Assembly (NCBI RefSeq): GCF_014084105.1
Contig: NZ_CP048289.1
Span: 939,922-1,003,921 of the forward strand
DNA length: 64,000 bases
Direction: 5' to 3'
From: Streptacidiphilus sp. P02-A3a
GTDB lineage: Bacteria; Actinomycetota; Actinomycetes; Streptomycetales; Streptomycetaceae
Both the position numbers and the translations under genes were made by a program. Of the stretch, positions 16,539 through 24,559 are shown one piece after another; the stretch's first letter is position 1, and each line of letters starts with the position of its first letter. The notes under the pieces are model-generated. The model searched no databases and had not been told where the DNA came from. It saw only the letters and a program-made list of their open reading frames with translations.

Positions 16539-17847
16539 GGGCGCGCACGGTCAGGTCGGGCATGGTCCAGCTGCCGTTCAGGACGGCGGCGTCGGGGCCG
16601 TAGACGCGGATGGCGACGGTGAAGGGCCCGGCCGGGGCCGGGAGCCAGTTCGCGGCCTGGGCCGGGTCGTGGGGGCGGGTGTGCTGCACGCGGAGGGTCA
16701 GTCCGCCGTCTTCGTCGTACACCAGGCCGGGGGTGCGGTCGCCGATGGAGTAGCGGTCGGCGGGGTTGTCCACCAGCAGCCGCTCGGGTAGGCGGTACAT
16801 GGTGGCGGACCAGAAGAACCGGGCCGGGGGGAGCTTGCCGGGCGGGAAGTGGATGACGTAGTCGCGCCCGGCGGCGTCGGGGGGCCGGTTGCCCTGGTCA
16901 TCGGTGAGCCAGCCCGCGTACCAGGCTTCCTCGGAGGGCAGCCCGTACAGGCCCTTGTCCACGCCGACCGCGCGGGTCAGGTAGTCGTCAGCGTGCTGGG
17001 CGCGGGTGCCGAACCAGCCGGTGGAGTCGCGGACAGTGCTCTCGGCATCGGCCAGCTGCTTGCGGGCGTCGGCAATGCCCGCCTCGATCGCCTCGGCGAC
17101 CTCCCGGGGCAGTGTGCCGGGTTCGAAGGTGCCGGTGCCGACCCCCAGGTCGGCCAGGCGCTGCCGCAGTTCAGTCTCTTGGGGCAGGACGGGGAAGAAC
17201 TGGAGCAGGAAGTCCAGCAGGGTGAAGAACTCGGGACCGTCGAGGGCTTCCTCGCGCCAGACCGGCCAGGCCGGCTCCGGGGCGGGCTCGGGTTCGACCT
17301 GGTCCAGGAAGCGGCTCAGGGGGCGCAGCAGGTACTGCTGCTGGAGGGCGCTGAGCTGGGTGACGTCGTCGGGCCCCGCGAGGTAGGTGCGGCCCAGGAT
17401 GCCGACCAGCTGGGTGTCCGCGCGCAGGACCGCAGTGATGCCGGCCGGGGGCTGCCCTGCCCAGTTCGGTCCGGCGACCAGGTAGTCACCGGGCCCGTCG
17501 CCGGTGGTGCGGGCGCCGATGAAGCCGACGTAGGAGGTGTCCAGGTCGTGCAGGGGCAGTACGTAGTAGCGGTCGACGGCGGGGACGGAGACCACCCAGG
17601 GTTCGGTGCGCAGGTCCAGCCAGGCCCAGGAGTACGGGGTGTCGTTGTTGGGGGTGACCACGTCGGTGTTGGCCGGGGTGAAGGGTTGGGAGTAGTGCCG
17701 GAAGCTTCCGAAGCCGCCCACGTACCGCGGGTCGTCGCTGTCGATGGCCTGCGGGTACATCGTGCGGTAGTTCTCCAGCAGCGCGTATCCGTAGATCCAC
17801 CCCTGGGTGGCGGTGGCGCGGGCAGTAGCGGCGTCGGGGAGCGTCAA
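16531..17847 (-). CDS. DUF1254/DUF1214 domain protein
   Basis: 438 aa. The N-terminal DUF1254 region shows YGYALLENYRTMYPQ and the typical VVTPNNDTPYSWAWLDL. The C-terminal DUF1214 region shows FFWSATMYRLPERLLVDNP and YSIGDRTPGLVYDEDG. No signal peptide, unlike many relatives. Biochemical function of the family is not established; members are often annotated as putative exported or cell-wall-associated proteins. In actinomycetes the gene is often beside a GAP-family transporter, and here the decayed GAP gene overlaps its 3' end. Confidence 0.88.
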   Translation of the reverse strand: MTLPDAATARATATQGWIYGYALLENYRTMYPQAIDSDDPRYVGGFGSFRHYSQPFTPANTDVVTPNNDTPYSWAWLDLRTEPWVVSVPAVDRYYVLPLHDLDTSYVGFIGARTTGDGPGDYLVAGPNWAGQPPAGITAVLRADTQLVGILGRTYLAGPDDVTQLSALQQQYLLRPLSRFLDQVEPEPAPEPAWPVWREEALDGPEFFTLLDFLLQFFPVLPQETELRQRLADLGVGTGTFEPGTLPREVAEAIEAGIADARKQLADAESTVRDSTGWFGTRAQHADDYLTRAVGVDKGLYGLPSEEAWYAGWLTDDQGNRPPDAAGRDYVIHFPPGKLPPARFFWSATMYRLPERLLVDNPADRYSIGDRTPGLVYDEDGGLTLRVQHTRPHDPAQAANWLPAPAGPFTVAIRVYGPDAAVLNGSWTMPDLTVRAHG

Positions 17848-18360
17848 GGTCGGCCTCCGGGGCGGTGCGGGTGGCGGATCGGCTGAGTGGAGGCAGGAGG
17901 GGCGACAGTCGGTTGCCCATGACTGCTGGGCCGAGACCTCACAGAGTCAGACGATTTGTTCCCATTTGTCGAGCATATGGGTGCAGTCCTCCAGCGGCAC
18001 GCGGGCACCAAATAGGGGTGGGCAGCCACTCTGTGCGCGGCGGGACCAAAGGTGCCCATGCGGCTCACTCTCCGCCGGTCGGGGCGCTCAGTCACACCTG
18101 TGACTGTTCAGCTGATGTGGCGGATCTGGTCACTGTTGTTGGCGGATGTCCCCAGCTGGAGCGTCAACCAGATCACTTCTGACTTCCGGTAGGGCCACTG
18201 CCCCAGGGCGGCTCGCTATCGCGCCGGGAGCCGGGAGCCGGGAGCCGGGCGGCCCTGGACCTGGCCCTGTCTCTGCTCCCCGGCGGGCAGCCCGCAGTAC
18301 CGCCTGGAGGCGCGCGGGCGGCAGGTGCGCCAGAAGCCGGGCAGCGCCGACAGCGGTGCG
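17848..18360. other. Intergenic stretch between DUF1254 gene and esterase remnant
   Basis: No intact gene. It holds the 5' region of the DUF1254 gene and a small direct repeat of GAGCCGG at 18225-18250. Confidence 0.45.
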
Positions 18361-18374
18361 GGCGGCCAGCCTGC

Positions 18375-18592
18375 GTAGTGCCGACCTCGGTGGGAACAAC
18401 TTCCTGAAGACCGAGGCACAGCAGGCGATGGCGGCCACGGTGATCGGCTACTGGACCGCCTTCGCCCGGACCGGCGACCCCAACCACGCCGGGGCGCCGC
18501 GGTGGGCCGCCGCGACGGTCCGGGGCAACGGTCAGCTGCGGTTCATTCCGGACCGGATCCGGGAGGCGCGGACGTCGCCGCGGCCCCGCTGA
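18375..18592 (+). pseudogene. C-terminal fragment of a type-B carboxylesterase
   Basis: The segment KTEAQQAMAATVIGYWTAF followed by ARTGDPN and PRW is the conserved end of type-B carboxylesterases. The catalytic Ser, Glu and His regions are absent upstream, so this is a remnant. Its last 50 bp overlap the convergent MFS gene. Confidence 0.6.
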
Positions 18593-19886
18593 CCGGGGGC
18601 GTGGCTTCAGCGGCGGTGAAGTGGTGTGTGGGGTGTGCCGTGTCGGCGGGGGCGCGGGAGCTGATGAACGTGGCGGCCAGGGCAGTGGCCGCAGCGAGGG
18701 GGAGCCACAGGGTGGCCGCGCCTACGTTCAGGGCGGCGGTGATGGTCAGCGGGGCGAGGGCGCGGCCCAGGCCGAGGGAGAGCTGCCAGCGGGCGAGGGC
18801 GCGGCCGCGCAGGTGGGGCGGGGCCGCGTCGATGACCAGGGCGGTGCCGACGCCGGTGTAGAGGATCTCGCCGAGGTTGTACAGGACCGACACCAGGGCG
18901 ACCGCGGCGGCGCCGGTGGTGCCGTGCCGGGTGGCGGCGAGGAGGAAGCCCAGGTAGGAGGCCGCGAGTACCCATCCGGCCAGGGCGAAGACGCTGCGTC
19001 GCGGTCGGCGTGACATCCAGAGCACGACGGGGAGTTGGCAGAGGATGACCATGGCGGTGTTGGCGACGAAGATCCCGGAGGACCACGCGGGGGCCGCGTG
19101 CAGGTGGGTGACCAGGACGATCGGCAGTGCGACTTCGAGGATGTCGAAGCAGAACGCGAAGGGCAGGTTGGCCAGGTTCATGAGGGTCAGTCGGCGCAGC
19201 GCGAGCCGGTCGGTACCGCTGACGGGCGTCGGAACGTCGGCGCGGCGCGGCACGGCAGTGTCGGTGAGCATGACGGTCGACACCAGCGCCGCCGAGATCA
19301 GGTAGCCGAGCGCGGTGCCCAGGGCCAGCCAGCGCATGCCGACGCTGCCGGTGCCGACCGCGATGGTGGCCAGCAGGGCCCCCGCGCCCAGACCGGCGTT
19401 GCCCAGGGAGCGCAGCGCGGCCAGGACGGCGTCGCGTTCGTAGCCGACGGAGATGCTGGAGACGACCGCGGCCTGGCCGATCGGTCCGGCCTGGTTGCCG
19501 ATGCCCTGCAACAGGCAGCAGCAGGCGAAGCCGTCAGGACCGGGGACGAGCAGCAGGGTGATCAGTCCTGTGGCGCGCACGACCAGGGTGGTGACCGTAA
19601 GGCCGCGCCGGGCGCCCCGGTCGACCCAGCGACCGGCCAGCGGTACCGCCGCCATGCCCGCGAGGTAGCCCAGGGACAGGGCCAGGCCCGCGCGCTCGGC
19701 GCTGATGCCGCTGATGGTGACCGCGTACAGCAGCAGGAAGGGGCGCATCAGCCCGCCGCCCAGGGAGGAGACCAGGGCTGCGCCGGCGTAGCGTCCGCCG
19801 CCCAGACCGCGTAGCAGTTGCAGGGTCGTCAGTCGGGTGGGCGGTGGCGTCGAGGAGGTGGTTCTGCTGCGGGTGGTGGGGGGCAT
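18543..19886 (-). CDS. MFS transporter
   Basis: 447 aa with about 12 hydrophobic segments. The loop between helices 2 and 3 reads GYLAGMAAVPLAGRWVDRG, the MFS_1 motif A equivalent (G-x3-D/R-x-G). The N- and C-terminal tails are hydrophilic and Thr/Pro/Ala-rich. It probably exports a small molecule or drug; substrate unknown. It is divergent from an ArsR-type regulator with a shared 99-bp promoter region containing an inverted repeat, which suggests direct repression. Its 3' end overlaps the esterase remnant. Confidence 0.87.
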   Translation of the reverse strand: MPPTTRSRTTSSTPPPTRLTTLQLLRGLGGGRYAGAALVSSLGGGLMRPFLLLYAVTISGISAERAGLALSLGYLAGMAAVPLAGRWVDRGARRGLTVTTLVVRATGLITLLLVPGPDGFACCCLLQGIGNQAGPIGQAAVVSSISVGYERDAVLAALRSLGNAGLGAGALLATIAVGTGSVGMRWLALGTALGYLISAALVSTVMLTDTAVPRRADVPTPVSGTDRLALRRLTLMNLANLPFAFCFDILEVALPIVLVTHLHAAPAWSSGIFVANTAMVILCQLPVVLWMSRRPRRSVFALAGWVLAASYLGFLLAATRHGTTGAAAVALVSVLYNLGEILYTGVGTALVIDAAPPHLRGRALARWQLSLGLGRALAPLTITAALNVGAATLWLPLAAATALAATFISSRAPADTAHPTHHFTAAEATPPVSGAAATSAPPGSGPE

Positions 19887-19925
19887 GCGGCAACGATCGG
19901 TGCGGCGCAGCGCGGGTACCGAGTC

Positions 19926-19946
19926 GATTGACGTTGATCGTCAATC
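19926..19946. promoter_or_regulatory. Inverted-repeat operator between MFS and ArsR genes
   Basis: Arms GATTGACG (19926-19933) and CGTCAATC (19939-19946), perfect over 8 bp with a 5-bp spacer. The site contains TTGAC promoter-like elements on both strands, as expected for an operator controlling both divergent genes. Confidence 0.6.
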
Positions 19947-19985
19947 GTGACGGGCCTGCCGCGGCCGTGGTGCGATGCTGGCAGG

Positions 19986-21074
19986 ATGAGCGTCAGCATC
20001 GATGTGTCGGGGATGGCCGCGGACCGGTACCTGTTCGCGCCCTCCCCGTTGGCCGAGCTGGGATCCGCGCTGCACCTGCTCGTGGAACCGTCCCATCACC
20101 CGCAGCAGGCCGGTTGGATCGCCTCGGTCGGCGCGCAGGTCGACCCGGAGTTGATGGACCGCATCGTCACCGCCGACTACCTGTGGCGCACCTCGCGGGC
20201 GGACATCCTGCTGCCTGCCCGGCCGACACCGACGCTGGCCGAGGAACTCGACGGTCTCGACGAGCTCGACGACGAGACCTGGGTCCGCTCCACGCTGATG
20301 ACCAGCAGTTGCGGTGTGGTTCCGGTGTGCGACGACCTCGGCTCGCCGCTCACCGACGCCGCCGCCCGGCGGGTCGCGCGCGAGCGGGCGGCCGGGCGCG
20401 GCAGCCGCCAGTTGGACTTCGTGGACTCCCTGCTCACCGATCCCGCGCGGGCCAGGGCCTGGCTGCGCCGTGTCCTGGAGGACTGCGCGGCCGGTTTCTT
20501 CGACGCCGCCTGGAGCACGGTGGCGGGACGGCTCGCGGGCGAGGCCCGCCACAAGCGCGACCTGCTGGCGCGGCACGGGCTGGAGCGCACCCTCGCGGCG
20601 ATCTCCCCGGCGGTCACGCTGTCGGCTTCGGGCGAGCGCATCCTGGTCGACAAGCTGCAGGACCGCGCCACCAGCTCTCACGGGGCGGGGATCACCTTCA
20701 GCCCCAGCGCCTTCTCCGACCCCCATCTGCTGGTCGTGCACACCCCCGGCTGGCAACCGGTCATCCACTACCCGGTCTCCGCCTCCCTGGCCGCACCGCC
20801 CGCTGCCGCCGCTCCGGTCCAGGACCGGCTGCACGCGCTGGACCACCCCGTGCGCCTGCGGCTGCTGCGCAGCATCGCCCGCGGACCGCAGAACACCGCG
20901 CAGCTCGCCGAGACCTGGCTGCTGACCCCGCCGGAGGTCTCCCGCCACCTGGCCGTCCTGAAGAGCGCCGGCCTGATCACCTCCACCCGGCGCGGCCGCT
21001 ACGTCAGCTACGAACTGGACCTGCTGTCGACCGCCCGCCTGGGCACCGACCTGATCGAGGCCCTCCTGCGCTGA
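19986..21074 (+). CDS. ArsR-family regulator with N-terminal DUF5937-like domain
   Basis: 362 aa from ATG 19986; an upstream in-frame start at 19947 would run into the operator. Residues 1-270 form an effector-like region common in long actinobacterial ArsR proteins. The C-terminal HTH (about 278-350) reads LDHPVRLRLLRSIARGPQNT, then PPEVSRHLAVLKSAGLI and RRGRYVSYEL. Likely represses the divergent MFS gene and itself; inducer unknown. A shared hairpin at 21100-21140 ends it and the convergent CMD gene. Confidence 0.85.
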   Translation: MSVSIDVSGMAADRYLFAPSPLAELGSALHLLVEPSHHPQQAGWIASVGAQVDPELMDRIVTADYLWRTSRADILLPARPTPTLAEELDGLDELDDETWVRSTLMTSSCGVVPVCDDLGSPLTDAAARRVARERAAGRGSRQLDFVDSLLTDPARARAWLRRVLEDCAAGFFDAAWSTVAGRLAGEARHKRDLLARHGLERTLAAISPAVTLSASGERILVDKLQDRATSSHGAGITFSPSAFSDPHLLVVHTPGWQPVIHYPVSASLAAPPAAAAPVQDRLHALDHPVRLRLLRSIARGPQNTAQLAETWLLTPPEVSRHLAVLKSAGLITSTRRGRYVSYELDLLSTARLGTDLIEALLR

Positions 21075-21099
21075 AGTGGGCCGGGGCCCAGGCGCGACA

Positions 21100-21140
21100 A
21101 AGGCCCGGCACAGCCGGTGGTTGCCGGGAGGCCGGGCCTT
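21100..21140. terminator. Bidirectional terminator
   Basis: Arms AAGGCCCGGC (21100-21109) and GCCGGGCCTT (21131-21140) between two convergent genes, with A-rich and T-rich flanks on either side. Confidence 0.75.
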
Positions 21141-21165
21141 CGTCGTCGCTCGGGGGACCTGGTGG

Positions 21166-21615
21166 TTACCAGGTCCGACCGGCCTGCTCCTGGATGGAGC
21201 GGTTGATGCGGTTGAAGAAGTTGGTCGTCGCGATCTCCAGGACGATGGCGGAGAGCTGCTCGTCGGTGAAGTGCTCGCTGGCGGCGGCCCAGATGTCGTC
21301 GGTGACGCCCGGGGCGCCGTCCTGGAGGCGGGTGGCGGCCTCGGTCAGCGCGAGGGCGGCGCGTTCCGAGTCGGTGTAGAAGGGGGTCTCGCGCCAGGCG
21401 ATCACGTTGTGCAGCCGCTCGTCCGTCTCGCCCGCCTTCTTCGCACCCGTGACACTGGCGTGGACGCACGGCGCGCAGTTGTTGATCTGGCTGGCGCGCA
21501 GGTGGATCAGCGACAACAGGCGCTGGTCGACGCCCCCGGAGCCGATCGCCTTGTAGAGGTGCTTGATGGCGGTCATCATGTCGGGGTTCGCGGTGCTGTT
21601 CAGACGTGCTTCCAT
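21166..21615 (-). CDS. Carboxymuconolactone decarboxylase (AhpD-like) family protein
   Basis: 149 aa. The CxxC motif NCAPCVHASV with downstream His is the AhpD-type redox centre. HLYKAIGSGGVDQRLLSLIHLRASQIN is typical of the AhpD/CMD core (given here as HLYKAIGSGGVD and RLLSLIHLRASQIN). Probably a small thiol peroxidase or hydroperoxide-reducing protein rather than a true decarboxylase. It is divergent from an ECF41-like sigma factor gene. CMD genes are the commonest neighbours and targets of ECF41 sigma factors, so it is likely transcribed by that sigma factor. Confidence 0.88.
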   Translation of the reverse strand: MEARLNSTANPDMMTAIKHLYKAIGSGGVDQRLLSLIHLRASQINNCAPCVHASVTGAKKAGETDERLHNVIAWRETPFYTDSERAALALTEAATRLQDGAPGVTDDIWAAASEHFTDEQLSAIVLEIATTNFFNRINRSIQEQAGRTW

Positions 21616-21643
21616 CGGTCCTGCTCCTTATGTCGGCCGTATC

Positions 21644-21706
21644 GGTTACCTGGGCCCGTTCGGGCCCGTCATCCCCCATGACGGAGCAGATCCGAGGAAG
21701 GTAACC
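21644..21706. promoter_or_regulatory. Divergent promoter region between CMD and sigma genes
   Basis: Inverted repeat GGTTACC (21644-21650) and GGTAACC (21700-21706) brackets the region. Within it is a tight hairpin GGGCCCG-TT-CGGGCCC (21652-21667). No match to the known ECF41 promoter was obvious to me. Confidence 0.4.
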
Positions 21707-21708
21707 AG

Positions 21709-22587
21709 ATGACCGAGAGCAGTGCGAAGGATCCGGTGGCCGAGGCGTTCGAGTCGCAGCGCGACCGGTTGCGGGCGGTCGCCTACCGGATGCTCGGGTC
21801 GCACGCCGACGCCGAGGACGTCGTCCAGGAGGCCTGGCTGCGGCTCTCCCGGCAGGAGCCGGAGACCATCCACAACCTCGGCGGCTGGCTGACCACGGTG
21901 GTCGGCCGGATCAGCCTGGATGTGCTGCGGACGCGGCAGACCCGCTCCGAGGCGTCCTATGACGACCGGCTGCCGGAGTTCGTGGTGACGGCGGACGACG
22001 GTCCGGCTCCCGAGGACGACGTGGCGCTCGCCGACGCGGTCGGGCTCGCGCTGCTCGTCGTCCTTGAGGCGCTCCGGCCGAGCGAGCGGCTGGCGTTCGT
22101 GCTGCACGACCTGTTCGGGGTGCCGTTCGACGAGATCGGCCAGATCCTGGGCAAGTCGACCCCGGCCACCAAGATGCTGGCCAGCCGCGCCCGCCGGAAG
22201 GTGCAGGGGACCGAGCGGCCCAGCGGGGGCCGACGGGAGCAGCGGCAGGTGGTCCAGGCGTTCCTGGCGGCGGCCCGGCAGGGCGACTTCGGGGGCTTGC
22301 TGCGGGTGCTCGACCCCGAGGTGAGGCTGACCGTGGACACCCCCGCCGGGGTGTTCGTCACCCTCGGCGCGACCGAGGTGGCCGCCGGTGCGCAGCTGGG
22401 TGCCGCCGCGGCCGAGCGCGGGCGCGCGGTGCTCGTCGACGGCCGTCCAGGGGTGGTCTCCTGGCGCGAGGACGGCACCCCGCTGTCGGTACTCGCGTTC
22501 ACCGTGGTCGACGGCCGGATCACCGCGATCGCGGCGGCGATCGACCCGGCCAAGCTCGCCCGGATGGACCTGCCGGAGCCGGTGTGA
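21709..22587 (+). CDS. ECF41/SigJ-like sigma factor with SnoaL-like C-terminal domain
   Basis: 292 aa. Region 2 (FESQRDRLRAVAYRMLGSHAD, shortened: RDRLRAVAYRMLGSHADAED) and region 4 (VPFDEIGQILGKSTPATKM) are followed by an extension of about 110 residues resembling the SnoaL/NTF2 fold, the hallmark of ECF41. The linker RLPEFVV corresponds to the conserved xLPEP-type motif, and the C-terminus has IDPAKL, like NPDKL. In ECF41 proteins the extension modulates activity in place of an anti-sigma factor. It probably drives its own gene and the divergent CMD gene. Confidence 0.87.
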   Translation: MTESSAKDPVAEAFESQRDRLRAVAYRMLGSHADAEDVVQEAWLRLSRQEPETIHNLGGWLTTVVGRISLDVLRTRQTRSEASYDDRLPEFVVTADDGPAPEDDVALADAVGLALLVVLEALRPSERLAFVLHDLFGVPFDEIGQILGKSTPATKMLASRARRKVQGTERPSGGRREQRQVVQAFLAAARQGDFGGLLRVLDPEVRLTVDTPAGVFVTLGATEVAAGAQLGAAAAERGRAVLVDGRPGVVSWREDGTPLSVLAFTVVDGRITAIAAAIDPAKLARMDLPEPV

Positions 22588-22639
22588 GGCGCGGGGCGTG
22601 GGGCGCGGGGCGTGACGCGCGGACGCGGGTTTCCCCGGG

Positions 22640-23371
22640 TCAGCCGAGGGCCGGCGGCTGGGGCAGGGGGCTGCCGTCGGCGGTGGTCGGGCCGGGGGTG
22701 GTCGGGCGGTTGACGAGCCAGGCCAGCAGGGTCGCCCGGGTGCCGCGGACCGTGGGGCTGCCGGGGACCGGGTGGATGTCGTACCAGGTGTCGGTGTCGG
22801 TGGCGTGCAGCCGCATCGCGGCGGTGGCCGGGCGGGCGTCGTGGGCGGTGACCAGGCGGTGCAGCAACTCCTCCACGAAGTCCGGGGGCCAGTCGTCGGG
22901 GGTGTAGCCGATCGCGAGGTCGACGTGGTGGATGAGGACCTCGGTCAGCCGGGAGTCCGCCGCCCGGAGGACCGGATGCCGCTGGCCCTCGGTCCAGCGG
23001 ACGAGCCGCTGCCAGGCGTCGGCGGGCATGCGGGCGTACTCGGCGGCGAACCGGGCCGAACTGTCGCGCAGGTCGGCGAGCAGGGCGTCCGGGCCGCGCC
23101 CGGAACCGGCCTCGATCTGCTCGGCCCGGGCGGCCATGCTCGGGTACTCGGGCGTCTCGACGCCGGTTCGGGCCCACGTCAGCAGGTGTCTGCCGCCGTC
23201 GGCGTTGCGGGCGAGGTGGGTCAGGACGTGCCCCCGCGACCAGCCGGGGAGCAGCGAGGGGCCGCGTACGTCGGTGACGCCGAGGCCCGCCGCCGCCCCG
23301 AGCAACCGCTCGATGGCGACGGTGATCCGGGTGAGCCACGGTGCGGGCTCGAAGTCGGGGGCAGTGGCCAT
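22640..23371 (-). CDS. Mycothiol-dependent maleylpyruvate isomerase family protein
   Basis: 243 aa. The MDMPI/DinB-like N-terminal domain has LPGWSRGHVLTHLARNADG with the metal-binding His region. EVLIHHVDLAIGYTP carries further His ligands. The C-terminal about 70 residues match the MDMPI C-terminal (SCP2-like) domain. These enzymes use mycothiol as cofactor; this could be the isomerase itself or a paralogue of unknown substrate. No aromatic catabolic genes are nearby, which argues for the latter. Confidence 0.85.
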   Translation of the reverse strand: MATAPDFEPAPWLTRITVAIERLLGAAAGLGVTDVRGPSLLPGWSRGHVLTHLARNADGGRHLLTWARTGVETPEYPSMAARAEQIEAGSGRGPDALLADLRDSSARFAAEYARMPADAWQRLVRWTEGQRHPVLRAADSRLTEVLIHHVDLAIGYTPDDWPPDFVEELLHRLVTAHDARPATAAMRLHATDTDTWYDIHPVPGSPTVRGTRATLLAWLVNRPTTPGPTTADGSPLPQPPALG

Positions 23372-23497
23372 GTCGCCGTCTCCTCGGTGCCGTTGGCGCG
23401 GGTACGGGATGGGTGGGCGGTGTCGAACGGTCGAACCGTACGCCCGGTACCGGCCGGTTGCCGGGCGTCGGGATCAGCCTCGGGATCAGCCTCGGGG

Positions 23498-24457
23498 TCA
23501 GCCTCGGGCGGCGTCCAGGCGGGCGTGCTGCTCCGGGGTGAGTCGCAACTCGACGGCGTCCAGGGCCTCGTCGAGTTGGGTGAGCCGGCTCACGCCGATG
23601 ATCGGCAGGACGGAGGGCTCGCTGCCCAGCATCCAGGCGAGGACGACCTGGTTGCGGGTCGCGTCGAGCTCGCGGGCGATCTCGCTCAGCACCGACAGTT
23701 GGGCGTGCGCCGCCGGGTGGTCGTACTGCTCCGGCAGCGGCTTGGCCGGGTCGGTGTAGGCGCCGTTGAGCAGCGGGCCGTACGCCAGCACGGTCAGGTC
23801 GGGCTGGGTGCGGGCATAGGCCAGTTGCGGGTCGTCCACGGCGATCTGGTAGTCGAAGTCGGTGCCGGGGCCCGGCCGCAGGTAGGTGTGGCGCTGTTGC
23901 AGCGCGGTGTACCGGGGAACGCCCAACTCGGCCGCCAGCTCCCGTGATCGGACCACCCGGGGGCCCGGCTGGTTGCTGATGCCGACCTGTTCGGCCAGCC
24001 CCTCGCGGACCAGCGCGCCGAACGCCGCCACGGTCTCCGCGAGCGGGGTGGCCGGGTCGTCCACGTGTCCGTACAGCAGGTCCACCCGGTCGGTGCCGAG
24101 TCGGCGCAGGCTGGGGTGGATGCTTGCGGCGATCACCGGCGCCGAGAGGCCCTCGCGGTTGGTTGGCCACTCGCCGTCGCCCGGCGCGGGGAGCGCGCCG
24201 AGCTTGGTGGCCAGGACCACCTCGTCCCGGTTGCCCCGGGCGGCGAGCCAGCGGCCCAGCAGCGACTCGCTCTCGCCGCCGTCGCAGCCGTCGATCCAGA
24301 AGCAGTAGCAGTTCGCGGTGTCCACGAAGGTTCCGCCCCGCTCGGTGAAACGGTCGAGCAGGGCGAAGGAGGTCTGCTCGTCCACCAGCGTGCCGAAGGG
24401 CAGCGTGCCCAGGCACAGACTGGAGACCTGACGTCGTCCAAGGTTCCGATAGCGCAT
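23498..24457 (-). CDS. Aldo/keto reductase
   Basis: 319 aa. Catalytic tetrad visible: Asp46 and Tyr51 in FVDTANCY, Lys85 in LATKLG, His in LLYGHVDDPATPL. GISNQPG and the C-terminal IPIIG-type segment (VLPIIGVSRLTQLDEAL) complete the AKR fold. NADPH-dependent carbonyl reduction, substrate unknown. The gene is divergent from a MerR regulator, a common pairing. The stop codon lies within three 12-bp direct repeats (23470-23505). Confidence 0.9.
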   Translation of the reverse strand: MRYRNLGRRQVSSLCLGTLPFGTLVDEQTSFALLDRFTERGGTFVDTANCYCFWIDGCDGGESESLLGRWLAARGNRDEVVLATKLGALPAPGDGEWPTNREGLSAPVIAASIHPSLRRLGTDRVDLLYGHVDDPATPLAETVAAFGALVREGLAEQVGISNQPGPRVVRSRELAAELGVPRYTALQQRHTYLRPGPGTDFDYQIAVDDPQLAYARTQPDLTVLAYGPLLNGAYTDPAKPLPEQYDHPAAHAQLSVLSEIARELDATRNQVVLAWMLGSEPSVLPIIGVSRLTQLDEALDAVELRLTPEQHARLDAARG

Positions 24458-24559
24458 GGGAGGAGCGTTCCAACTGGAGCGCGCTCCAGGTCAAGCGGCG
24501 AGCCGGGAGTCGCGAGCCGTGAGCGGCGAGCCGGGAGCCGTAGGCCGCACAATGGACGC

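Noticed and set aside
8741-18592. Integrated conjugative element or prophage at tRNA-Arg
   Set aside because: No integrase, replication, transfer or phage structural genes and no repeated tRNA end could be seen.
21957-24494. About 840-codon minus-strand frame across the sigma, MDMPI and aldo/keto genes
   Set aside because: Arg/Pro-rich shadow without motifs, contradicted by three recognisable genes.
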